Below are positions 37,337-45,872 of a DNA stretch of 64,000 nucleotides, in pieces (position 1 is the first letter of the stretch; every line of letters begins with the position of its first letter). Source of the DNA: Ensifer oleiphilus (GTDB taxonomy: Bacteria > Pseudomonadota > Alphaproteobacteria > Rhizobiales > Rhizobiaceae). Under the pieces are notes generated by a model. The model made no database searches and was not told where the DNA came from. It worked only from the letters and a program-made list of their open reading frames with translations. The position numbers and the translations under genes were made by a program. Location: NCBI RefSeq assembly GCF_013371465.1, contig NZ_JABWDU010000014.1, positions 1 through 64,000 on the forward strand. The letters run 5' to 3'.

Positions 37337-39468
37337 GCGTGTCCCAGAACATCGATGATGACGTCACCCGCCATCGCGCCGATAATCGCTTCTCGAAGTG
37401 GTTCTATCTGCAAATCGCCAGCGCGGAATGCTTCCACCTGGGCACGCAACGCCAGAACCTGCGCCTCTGAAATAACGGCCGGATCCGTGTGAAATTTTAG
37501 CCGGTGATCAATCATGTTCGCCAGTACTCGCCGGCTCAGGGGTTTGTGTGCGGTAAAAATCGCTTCAATCAGGTAGCTGGGGATTCGCGTTGTTCCTGTC
37601 ACCAGCTTGGCAACCTGAATTGCCAGCCAACCCTTCTTGGCGTAGCTCGCCATTGCGAGGATCCGCTTTCCGTAGGTTGCCACATCGCCGGACCGCAGCT
37701 CCGCGGTCGCAGCAACAATGGTTGCGGCGTCGCTGTAGACGGAGTTGAGCACCGAAACTGTCAGCTCGACATTCCCGGCCGCAACGAAGTCAACTTCGAA
37801 CGTACGCGGCGCGTAGTGAACCGAAATCCAGTCGTTTCCATCCTTGAAGGCCGTCAATCGAGTGCGTCGTGCGACGCCAGCTTCCTGCGAGCCGAGCGCC
37901 TTCTCTTTGGCTTTTTTCAACGCATCAGGATCGTCCGGATGCGGGTCAGTGTTGAAAAAGGTGGCGTCCAAATCGGTCACGATTGCGCAACGTCGACGAA
38001 TGCGATCATCGTGAAACAAGACTGCGACGTTTTCGAAGCCAGTGCTGCGGATGTTGATCAGACTGATGCCCAGTTCGTCGAGGCTCACACCCAGCACCTC
38101 TTTAACCAGCACCGGCACGAGGATTTCTTCGGCGTCGCCCTCAACTAGAATCACGCTTTTCGCGAACAGTAGATTGCTGCGGACGGCGTCGAGATAGCGC
38201 TGAATGCTACGGATTTTTGGTTCTTCCAGGCCAGCACTCGGCTGGAACGCTTCGCAGCGCGGACCGCTCCGGCCCAAGATGTTGACATTCTCAATGTTGC
38301 TAACTTCGGAAATTTGGGTTGAGTGCGTGGAGTATATCACCTGGGTGTCGGGGTAGCTCAATCGGTCGAAAAGGGTCTTCTGAATATGTGTGTGAATGTG
38401 CGCCTCGGGTTCCTCAATGACTAGGAAGTTAGCGCAGGCCTGCTTTGCTTTCTGATACTTGAACTCGAGAAGCTTGAGGGTGAGAAATATGAGGTTGGCG
38501 CCGCCGAGACTCAGCTCGTTGATGGCTCCCTCGTATTGATCATCCGTCTCGCCAACAAACAATTTTAGGGATTGGAAAAGCCGATCAGCTTCACCCGGGA
38601 CAGCCGATCGCACTGCGAGGCTCGCTGGCGAATAAGTTTCGCCGGCAGCATCCCGGATCGTTTGGCGAATGTCGGCCCGGATTTCTCCGACGTCGGGAAT
38701 TGCTTCGATCTCGCTGTTCAGTTCGTTCACCCGGTCAGTGATCGGGGCAAGCACTGCCGGATCCAGATCCCCACTTTTGCTGCGGAGGAGCGTCAAAAGG
38801 GGATTTGTTCTCTGTCCCTGGAACTCACTGACTACGTCACGAAGGGCTTGAATGAAGGTGAAGCAAACCTCCTTGCTGACCGACATTATGCCTGGAACCC
38901 GTGCTCCTAGGGCCGCTGGATGAAGCTCTGCCGGAAACTGCACGGTCTCGAAATTTCCGACGAGTTCCTGGTACACGGTGGGATCAGAAAAGTCCGCGGT
39001 GCTTTTGCCGGTGAAAACGGTTTCGTAGTCGTTCAACGTGACCGCATTCAAGATCGCAGCCAAACCCGCGTGATCGTCTTCATCGAGTTGCGCCAAACGC
39101 GTCCGGATCGCGGCATTCGGTCGGAAAATGAGATTGTAGGTTGCCCGAGCAATCGCTTCGTCTTCGATCACTCCGGTCCCATGTAGGAAAAGTGCTTGTA
39201 CGGCTTCGTCCTGAGACACCTCCGCAAATTCTATGCTGATGATGATCCAATGACCGCGCCAGTTGCCAATCCCGCGATGAAAATCGCTTTCCTCCATGCG
39301 ATACGCCCAGCGAAGGAAATCGTCGTCCAGCATCAGACGCATCGCGCGGAAGAGATTGGTCTTGCCCGATCCGTTTTCACCGATGACGGTGTTAATGCCC
39401 TTGTTGAAACGAAAACTTGCGCGCTCGAAATTTCGATAATTTACAAGCTGAACGCGGGAAATATGCAT
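37333..39468 (-). CDS. gajA: GajA-like OLD-family ATPase/TOPRIM nuclease
   Basis: The 711-aa product has an ABC-type ATPase head: start MHISRVQLVNYRNFERASF, Walker A GENGSGKTNLF, signature ELSLGGANLIFL, Walker B FLVIEEPEAHIH and switch STHSTQIS. A C-terminal TOPRIM nuclease follows, with ILVEGDAEEILVPVL and the acidic AIVTDLDATFF. This is class 2 OLD architecture, as in GajA (~580 aa); the extra length lies mostly after the TOPRIM. I chose ATG 39468; a GTG at 39507 is possible. The overlap with the UvrD-type gene supports a Gabija-like system that nicks phage DNA when nucleotide levels fall. Confidence 0.83.
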   Translation of the reverse strand: MHISRVQLVNYRNFERASFRFNKGINTVIGENGSGKTNLFRAMRLMLDDDFLRWAYRMEESDFHRGIGNWRGHWIIISIEFAEVSQDEAVQALFLHGTGVIEDEAIARATYNLIFRPNAAIRTRLAQLDEDDHAGLAAILNAVTLNDYETVFTGKSTADFSDPTVYQELVGNFETVQFPAELHPAALGARVPGIMSVSKEVCFTFIQALRDVVSEFQGQRTNPLLTLLRSKSGDLDPAVLAPITDRVNELNSEIEAIPDVGEIRADIRQTIRDAAGETYSPASLAVRSAVPGEADRLFQSLKLFVGETDDQYEGAINELSLGGANLIFLTLKLLEFKYQKAKQACANFLVIEEPEAHIHTHIQKTLFDRLSYPDTQVIYSTHSTQISEVSNIENVNILGRSGPRCEAFQPSAGLEEPKIRSIQRYLDAVRSNLLFAKSVILVEGDAEEILVPVLVKEVLGVSLDELGISLINIRSTGFENVAVLFHDDRIRRRCAIVTDLDATFFNTDPHPDDPDALKKAKEKALGSQEAGVARRTRLTAFKDGNDWISVHYAPRTFEVDFVAAGNVELTVSVLNSVYSDAATIVAATAELRSGDVATYGKRILAMASYAKKGWLAIQVAKLVTGTTRIPSYLIEAIFTAHKPLSRRVLANMIDHRLKFHTDPAVISEAQVLALRAQVEAFRAGDLQIEPLREAIIGAMAGDVIIDVLGHA

Positions 39469-39940
39469 GAGGCACCGTTCGTGAATCGCAGATAAGGAAA
39501 TGTACACGTAAAGCTGGACTGTTGCATCGACTTTGGGCCCGCCTCCGGTTGGAGGCCGCGGAAAACATGTTCAAGCCCATATAAGTTTTTCAAAAGGTTA
39601 GGTTGCCCCGAGACTTCGCCGGTGCTTCGGCGGGGTATCTCTGACCGCAACTGGTGGAGGCAGCGTACTCAGGACGCTGCCTCCACCATGAGGCTCCTGT
39701 CCGGCCTTCATGGCGTTGCAGATTGCATCAAAGCCCTGCTTGCGGACGGTCTCGTCCGGCATCAGCTAACGGCTGACAATAGCGGCAGTGAGGGCACCGT
39801 CGGGAGAGCGACCACCCAAGGCATGCAGGAGCGCGCGTTTTCGGGCATTCCAGCGTGCTACTTATCTCGTTGAAATCGTCGGTGACGTCTCGCAAACTTC
39901 AACGGGCCGTTGTAGTCGTTGGGGTACGAGAGGGGCCTTG
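39469..39940. other. Gene-free spacer with a 15-bp perfect hairpin
   Basis: No supportable gene is seen. The notable feature is a perfect inverted repeat, TGGTGGAGGCAGCGT at 39652-39666 and its complement at 39674-39688, with a 7-base loop. There is no T-run after it, so it is not a simple intrinsic terminator. Confidence 0.6.
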
Positions 39941-40007
39941 ATGCGGCGCGTTCGAATCCTTCAAATCGGTGACATCCACTACCCGGATTGACGGCTCCAC
40001 CAAGTAA
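39941..40007 (+). pseudogene. 5' stub of a deleted calcineurin-like metallophosphoesterase gene
   Basis: ATG 39941, with AGAGGGG five bases upstream, encodes MRRVRILQIGDIHYPD and then stops at 39989-39991. ILQIGDIHYPD is the standard first metal-binding motif (GDxH) of calcineurin-like phosphoesterases, followed normally by ~250 more residues. Shifting one base from 39987, the sequence reads IDGSTK-stop (TAA 40005-40007), which looks like the native gene end. An out-of-frame internal deletion joining the two ends explains this. The next gene starts 22 bp later. Confidence 0.6.
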
Positions 40008-40029
40008 TCTGGACGCGAGGATAGGCGCA

Positions 40030-42582
40030 ATGCGTGACATCGCCGATGCAGTGAAGGTTGGAGAGCGCAATCGCGATACGATGATGCTTGTTCGCAATTA
40101 TTGCGCCCATGCGCGCGTCGAGAGGTTCGGCGGGATCGGGATGCTTGTGCAGGTTACCGGCCTTCCCATAGGCCACCATGGTATGCGCTGTGATTTCGCG
40201 CCCGAAGGCGGCATGTCGAGCTGGGATTTGAGAGACGCCGTTATCGATTTCTACGACCGCAACTGCGAAAACTGTGCCCATCGCAAACCCATCGGACTGC
40301 CCAATCTTCTCGAAATCATTGCCGAGCGTGATCGCGAAAGGACAAGGCGCGAAGCCGAGGTAAAGGCCGATGAGCAGGCGTCGGCGACGGCCCTTGCTGA
40401 GCGCGATGCAGTGCGTGCAGCGTTGTTACCGAGGCTCGGACCGGTTGGGCGCACCTTGCTCGAAGACATCGGCGCGTTCGACGCAGACCGCTCATCTGAT
40501 AATTGCGAGCGTGTGACGCAGAGCGCGCGCCTCGCACCGGAGTACTTTTCTCCGGAACTCGTCGAGTATGTGTTTGCGCTTGCGAGCGCTCAACGATGGT
40601 TTGCCGAGCCCGCGCTCACCATACTCGCCGCGGTGGGAGCCGACGACACGTTGATTGTCAAACTGGCGATCTCGATTCTACAGCCCGGCTATCCGTCGCA
40701 AGTCGCAATTGAAAAGCTGCTGGCGCGGCTCAACGCCATCCCCGCTGGTTCGGTCGCTAATATTCTGAGTGCCGCCATCGATCTCGCGAGCCCTGATGAC
40801 CGGGACTTTATTTATGGCGACGGCGAGCGGCGGCTCGCCGGCAATGCCGCTTTTCTGGAAGCCTTGTGGCTCCAATTTCCCGACGAGGTCATCGCCGTCA
40901 TCGAAAAAATGCTGCTCGGCGGCAAACGGTCCGCCCTCGAGCGTGCGGGTCGAGGTCTCCACGTATTGCAGGCATCCGATCCGAACGCCGCAAAACCAAT
41001 CCTGCGCACTCTGGTGTCGGTTTATGTGCGTGCGCCAAGTCTTGTGTCAGATCTGAGAGAAGGCGAAGATCGGCTACCAGATCTCGCTGCTGCATTGAAC
41101 AGCGCCTTTGATGCCGCGCCCCAAGAAGTGGACGCTCTGCTGCAGTCGTTGCAGATGGGCGCCCCTGCGCCCCAACGCGTTCGTATCGCGAAGGCATATG
41201 CGCACGCCGTGGACGTCGGATATAATGATCCACCAATTGCCGCGACATCGTTGCGACATTCCTTGGCACTGCGGCGGCTCGTATGGATCCCCACTGTCGA
41301 GCGCGACGACAGGGTCCTGGACGAGGTGACTTCGGCCTTTCGCTCTGGCCCGAAAGGGCTGGAAAATATCATCCGTGACCAACTCGATGCGTTCATCGGC
41401 GCCTTGTTCCTGCTTGACGATCGGCTCACCGAACTCGATGCCGTCATGAATGAACCGGCCGAGAACACTATCGCGGCGATGGAGCGAAACAGCCGACGGA
41501 TGGTGGTCCGCGGCCTCATGGTACAGTTTGTGGAATGGGCGAGCGAGGCGGCTGCCGGGAATGAGCCAGCGGTGGCTAAGATCATCGGAACCTTCGACAC
41601 CATTCCCGACGGAAGAGACAATCTTCGCGGCGTGCTCCTCGGGGCGACAAAAGAATTGTCGCATGATTTGAACGGGCTGAAGCAATTGCTGCCCCACCTT
41701 TACTCAGCCCTCGTCGGACCATCTGCCATCGTTCGATCGTACGCTGCGACAGCGGTCGGCGAGCTGTCTTATCGAAGCCGGGAGAACATTCCCGATCTCC
41801 TATTCGAAGCGTTCGGGGCTCTGTTGTGGGATCAATATGTGGTGGTCCACAAATCGACCGTTGCAGCATTTCATCGCTCGATCATTCCAGAACCGTATCG
41901 GATCAATGCAGCGCAGGCTATTCTGAACCTCATTCGCTATTACCGCATGCAGTCGAGCGAGGACCATTTTCTGACGGAATGCGTGAGCATTCTAGCCGGT
42001 ATGGCCGACCTTTTTGGCCAGTCCAACGGTACGATAAGGTGTTACCTCATTGAGGTCGCAATGGGCATCGACCCGATCTTCCTGAGGTCGGGCATCCTGT
42101 CTTTGTCGCACAGCCTCGGAACGGATCCGGAATTCGCCAAGCTTGCCGCCCGCATGATCCCGCATCTGGTGGACCGCTACAATCAATCCGACAGGGCGCT
42201 TGATCTCATTCGGCGGATTGCGCCTCAGGGGGTGAAGGCCCACGCCCAGACCTTGCACGACACCGCTGTCCAAGTCGTAGACGCCGATCTGCAAACGTCG
42301 TTGGGGATCGTCGAGGCTTTCTCGCTCGCCGGAATGTCGAAGGAGGCCGACGACCTTGTCACTGCACTGTTGGATCGCAACGGCAATACCGTGCGGGTAC
42401 GCCGTCGCCGCACTTTGTTGCAATGGCCGCAATTTGCCCTTCGGTTTGAGGCGGCAGTCACGGCGCGAGACGCAGAGGCGATCTCAGCGGCGAGCGGTGC
42501 CTGGAGAAACGCAGCCGCAACGGATGCACAAGATGAGGAGGATGAGCATGAACGTCGTGCTCGCTCAAGCCTACCCTTCTAG
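40030..42582 (+). CDS. Large helical-repeat-like protein of a putative defence operon
   Basis: From ATG 40030 (GAGGATAGG upstream) the product is 850 aa; TTG 39988 would add 14 residues. The N-terminus has a conserved-looking Cys/His/Gly-rich module: RNYCAHARVERFGGIGMLVQ, GLPIGHHGMRCDFAP and NCENCAHRKPIGLPNL, possibly metal-binding. A charged coiled coil follows (~100-140). The remainder is alpha-helical and HEAT-like, with recurring helices such as PSAIVRSYAATAVGELSYRS and RGVLLGATKELSHDLNGLKQ. It shows no ATPase motif. It overlaps the PD-(D/E)XK gene downstream by 35 bp, so the two form one operon. The phosphoesterase stub upstream suggests an original three-gene system. No known system name fits. 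Confidence 0.7.
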   Translation: MRDIADAVKVGERNRDTMMLVRNYCAHARVERFGGIGMLVQVTGLPIGHHGMRCDFAPEGGMSSWDLRDAVIDFYDRNCENCAHRKPIGLPNLLEIIAERDRERTRREAEVKADEQASATALAERDAVRAALLPRLGPVGRTLLEDIGAFDADRSSDNCERVTQSARLAPEYFSPELVEYVFALASAQRWFAEPALTILAAVGADDTLIVKLAISILQPGYPSQVAIEKLLARLNAIPAGSVANILSAAIDLASPDDRDFIYGDGERRLAGNAAFLEALWLQFPDEVIAVIEKMLLGGKRSALERAGRGLHVLQASDPNAAKPILRTLVSVYVRAPSLVSDLREGEDRLPDLAAALNSAFDAAPQEVDALLQSLQMGAPAPQRVRIAKAYAHAVDVGYNDPPIAATSLRHSLALRRLVWIPTVERDDRVLDEVTSAFRSGPKGLENIIRDQLDAFIGALFLLDDRLTELDAVMNEPAENTIAAMERNSRRMVVRGLMVQFVEWASEAAAGNEPAVAKIIGTFDTIPDGRDNLRGVLLGATKELSHDLNGLKQLLPHLYSALVGPSAIVRSYAATAVGELSYRSRENIPDLLFEAFGALLWDQYVVVHKSTVAAFHRSIIPEPYRINAAQAILNLIRYYRMQSSEDHFLTECVSILAGMADLFGQSNGTIRCYLIEVAMGIDPIFLRSGILSLSHSLGTDPEFAKLAARMIPHLVDRYNQSDRALDLIRRIAPQGVKAHAQTLHDTAVQVVDADLQTSLGIVEAFSLAGMSKEADDLVTALLDRNGNTVRVRRRRTLLQWPQFALRFEAAVTARDAEAISAASGAWRNAAATDAQDEEDEHERRARSSLPF

Positions 42583-43990
42583 GATCGCCGCTATCGAGTC
42601 GATCATCGCCCATCCGACCTATGCCGGTGGGACGGAATTGCGCGCACGGGCCCAGGAAGTCGCCTCCGCATCTCAGCTGTTTGGGAAAGCTGCAATCGCG
42701 AAAGATTGGCGGTCCTTCGCCAGCGCCCTGGAAATCTTGAGTTTGCTCGCCGACTGGAGTGAAGCGGTGCACACGGCGGCGATTGACGCCGATCGCTTCT
42801 TGCGTGCCGCTCGACTTCGCTACCGCAAATTCGCGGTCGATTCTGCTCACACGGACTATGGTTTGGCGCTTGCCGCCGCGCTTGCACCTTTGGACGGCGA
42901 TCTCGACGTCGATGCGATGCCGTCACTGCGTGATGCGATAGCGGGGTTGGAGATGCCGGTGGGAATAATTGGCATCGAGGACAGAAGTTATTATGGATCG
43001 CGTGTCGCCGAGGACACGCCCGTCAAACCGGAAGACATCGCCGTTGCATTTCTGGAGTTTGCGATCGATGGAAAAGCCGCCGAGACGTTTCACAGTCTCC
43101 GTGGGGGAGAGGTGCACGATCTCGATCTGACCATTCGGGTGTCGCGGTGGCCCGACGACGCTGAGCGCCTGGTGATTGCGCCAGTCTCAATCGAGCCGCC
43201 AAGCACCTGGGATTTTCCGACTTTTGAATTTCTCCGTCCTGGCGGACAACCACCATTCGTATTCCAGCGGCAAGGCAGGATGGCGCTGCACGCTTCCCAA
43301 GGGTTCAATGCCCGACCACTTGAATTCCGTTACGCCGCCGAGTTTCAGCCGCGGCCGAACCGCGAGGAATCGGTTGTCGTTGCCGGGCAACGGACTCTAC
43401 GTCTTGATGGGACTGACACGTCGCGTCACCCCCTTACAGGCTACGGAGAAGTTGACGCGAAAATTATCAAGCTGCGCGAGCGTCTAAGATTGGAGCCTCT
43501 GATTTCAGAGACGGATATTCGCGACCTTCTCGCTTTGCTCACTCCGGTCGGCAATCTTATGGGACAGGCGGTACAGGACAAACGGTATCCCGATCCAATC
43601 GACGAGGCCGCGTTTCAAGCCGACTTCCAACAATTTTTACGATCGAACGCTGCGATCGGGAGTGAGCTGGAGGTCCAAGGCCACGTGACTGGAGGCAGGG
43701 TTGATCTGACATTCCGCGGAATAAGGATCGAACTGAAGTCCGAGCGGACCCGCCGCCTTTTGCCAGACGATTGCCAAAAATTCGCCCCGCAGGCAGCAAG
43801 TTATGCTGTAGGGAGCGGCCGTCGTGTTGCCCTCTTATGTGTGCTCGATTCGAGCCCGAAGTCGCAACCACCATTTCCTGTAGCCGACGGGTTGACGATC
43901 ATTCCGGTCGATACGGGCACGAGCCCTGTATATGTTGTGAGTTGCTTGCTTCAGGGGGGGCTGGCAAAACCCAGTGACCTGTCGCGATGA
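42548..43990 (+). CDS. PD-(D/E)XK nuclease-like protein partnered with the helical-repeat protein
   Basis: ATG 42548, seven bases after GAGGAG, gives 480 aa, overlapping the upstream gene's 3' end. The first ~340 residues are of unknown type and include a helical part and a beta-rich part (SIEPPSTWDFPTFEFLRPGG). The C-terminal ~130 residues show a restriction-endonuclease fold: helix FQADFQQFLRSNAAIGSELE, Asp ~386 in GGRVDLTFRG, Glu-x-Lys ~395-397 in IRIELKSER, then a long helix and the strand RRVALLCVLD. That is D-(9)-ExK spacing. It is probably the nuclease effector of the pair, with the repeat protein as sensor or scaffold; this is inference. Confidence 0.7.
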   Translation: MNVVLAQAYPSRIAAIESIIAHPTYAGGTELRARAQEVASASQLFGKAAIAKDWRSFASALEILSLLADWSEAVHTAAIDADRFLRAARLRYRKFAVDSAHTDYGLALAAALAPLDGDLDVDAMPSLRDAIAGLEMPVGIIGIEDRSYYGSRVAEDTPVKPEDIAVAFLEFAIDGKAAETFHSLRGGEVHDLDLTIRVSRWPDDAERLVIAPVSIEPPSTWDFPTFEFLRPGGQPPFVFQRQGRMALHASQGFNARPLEFRYAAEFQPRPNREESVVVAGQRTLRLDGTDTSRHPLTGYGEVDAKIIKLRERLRLEPLISETDIRDLLALLTPVGNLMGQAVQDKRYPDPIDEAAFQADFQQFLRSNAAIGSELEVQGHVTGGRVDLTFRGIRIELKSERTRRLLPDDCQKFAPQAASYAVGSGRRVALLCVLDSSPKSQPPFPVADGLTIIPVDTGTSPVYVVSCLLQGGLAKPSDLSR

Positions 43991-44168
43991 GCGACAGTGG
44001 CGTCAATTCGTCCGAGCTCAAAAGTCGGAAGCGAGATCCGTCGCCATAGCCAGGTGATTTGGTCCCGTGACACAGGTGGTCACGGCCTATGCAGGCTCGA
44101 TCGGACGAGATCGATCTCGTTCCTCTTGCCAGGTGCAGGCGCAAATCCGGCAATGCCGACACGCTCGC

Positions 44169-45050
44169 TCAAGCCTCGACAATGCTGCCGATCTGTCCGC
44201 GTACCGTGTCGATCTCGATGATGAATGTCTCGTCGAAAAGTTCCGGATACTGACGACAGAAGTCATTGTGATAGAGCGCGACCCATTCGTATTTGCTCCA
44301 GATGCGCGGGCTATGCCGGAAGCGCTGAAGTTCTTCGGTGACAACGTCGCGGTGCGTTCGAACAGCTTCGTCGTCGACGAGGGGTGAGTCATAACTCTCA
44401 TCGATGATCGTCGAGCGCAGGTAATCGATGAACCATTGCCCGTCGCGATCCCTCTTCAGCACACGGTTTTGCGGCGCGTGGCCGGCATTTCCGTAGTAGG
44501 CGAGGTGCTCGACGACGAGTGTCTTGGCGCTTTCGGTCAGCACCATCCGCGGGTCACGCGCCAACTCCGATTCACCCGTATAGGCCTCCAGCAGCGCCGG
44601 CCCGTAAACCGCGAGGTCATCGACGTAGGCTTCACCGACGGCGACCCCGCCCCGGATGAAAAACCCCCTGAGAACCATCTGCAACTGAAACCGGGCGACA
44701 CGCTCGAACACCATGCCCGACTCCATCTCGCCGTCGTCCTGGATCGGAAAACCCAGGGCGATGTTGTCCGTGAAGGACGTCAACGCATGGAAGTCGCGAT
44801 CGAACCAGCCGGCCTCATCGGCGGGGCCTTCGAGGATCTGCCTACCGTCGCGCAACAGCCGATGGAATTCCTGGATGCGAGAATGATCGTTGGCTTTAAG
44901 GATTTCCTTAAAGCCCAGAATGTCCAGGAAACAGAGCCACGAGTCCTGCAGAACCGCTGCACCGTCGTCCTGAAGGTAGGGATTCGCCACCGATAAATCT
45001 CCGCGATCGAGCTGCCGGACGGCAGTCTGTTGTTTCAACTGATATAACAT
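44169..45050 (-). CDS. Pycsar-like class III nucleotidyl cyclase
   Basis: This 293-aa protein has cyclase-type motifs: first metal Asp43 in LCFLDILGFKEIL, second Asp95 in LTSFTDNIALGFP, and FFIRGGVAVGEAYVDDLAVY at ~131-150 followed by GPALLEAY. The IRGG..VGEAY...YGPAL..AY run is what I associate with cyclases of the PycC type that make cCMP or cUMP on phage infection. Both metal-binding Asp are kept, so it should be active. ATG 45050 is chosen over TTG 45065. A typical PycTM or PycTIR gene is not adjacent; the nearest candidate effector is the TIR protein on the same strand 820 bp upstream. Confidence 0.62.
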   Translation of the reverse strand: MLYQLKQQTAVRQLDRGDLSVANPYLQDDGAAVLQDSWLCFLDILGFKEILKANDHSRIQEFHRLLRDGRQILEGPADEAGWFDRDFHALTSFTDNIALGFPIQDDGEMESGMVFERVARFQLQMVLRGFFIRGGVAVGEAYVDDLAVYGPALLEAYTGESELARDPRMVLTESAKTLVVEHLAYYGNAGHAPQNRVLKRDRDGQWFIDYLRSTIIDESYDSPLVDDEAVRTHRDVVTEELQRFRHSPRIWSKYEWVALYHNDFCRQYPELFDETFIIEIDTVRGQIGSIVEA

Positions 45051-45872
45051 TGGGTAGCACCGCAATCGCCATGCTGAAATTGCAGACCCGACGTGCGCCG
45101 CGGCCCGATCTCGGATCCCTCCATCAACCGTTAACCACCGCTGCCTTTCCGCAGCCGGTGTTCCTAGCCTGGCGCGGCATCAAGACGATGGTTATCGAGA
45201 AACACCGTTGCAGTGCCCTTCATCCGCGGGCGACGGGCTTCCACATGCAGTGCATGGTCGTCTCCTCCATCGGCTCGGCATATGGTGCCGGTCAATCCTA
45301 CAGCCGCTCCGTGACCGAGGCCAGCGATCACCACCAAGCTTGCCAACGACTTCCGCGACGAAGACCTCGACGGTCCGGTCGGCCTCGACAGCCGTGCGCA
45401 GCGCAAGCGTGAGTTTGCCGCCGACGTGGGCCTGCAGGCCCACGTCCTTCGGATGGCCGACGAAGGTGCGGTTTCTGCCCTTGAAGAGATCACCGGCGAG
45501 ATTTGGAAGCCGTACAGCGCGTAGGCGCGGCAGCACCGTTGGCCTCCATCGACCGAAAGCCAGCCTCGATGCAGATGTCCGACTTCGATTGAAGGCGGTG
45601 GAAGGCACCTTGAACTTGAAGGCCGGCGCCACGCCGGCCTTTCTGGTGTCGCGCGGCACTTTCTCCGATCGCGATCCGTCCCGGATCGTGGTCTAGTGCG
45701 AAAGCAGAATTGGTCCGGCGCAACGGCAAGCGATCCTCCACTGTCGTTGGGGCAAGCGGCATAATTCTTGACTGGACTGATCGATGCGGACTGGGTGCGC
45801 TGTTTCCGCCTACGCACTGATCGACCGACGTGACGGACCGCGACCGGTTCGGCCTTGCGCTTCGGCTCGCTT
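45051..45872. other. Spacer without a convincing gene
   Basis: Frames on both strands are open, but none has a supportable start, ribosome site or recognisable protein. One hairpin, AAGGCCGGC-GCCAC-GCCGGCCTT at 45619-45641 followed by TCTGG, could be a weak terminator reading rightward. The stretch may hold decayed genes. Confidence 0.5.

Noticed and set aside
39950-39964. T-loop-like GTTCGAATCCTTCAA
   Set aside because: It is fully explained as codons for V-R-I-L-Q in the phosphoesterase stub.
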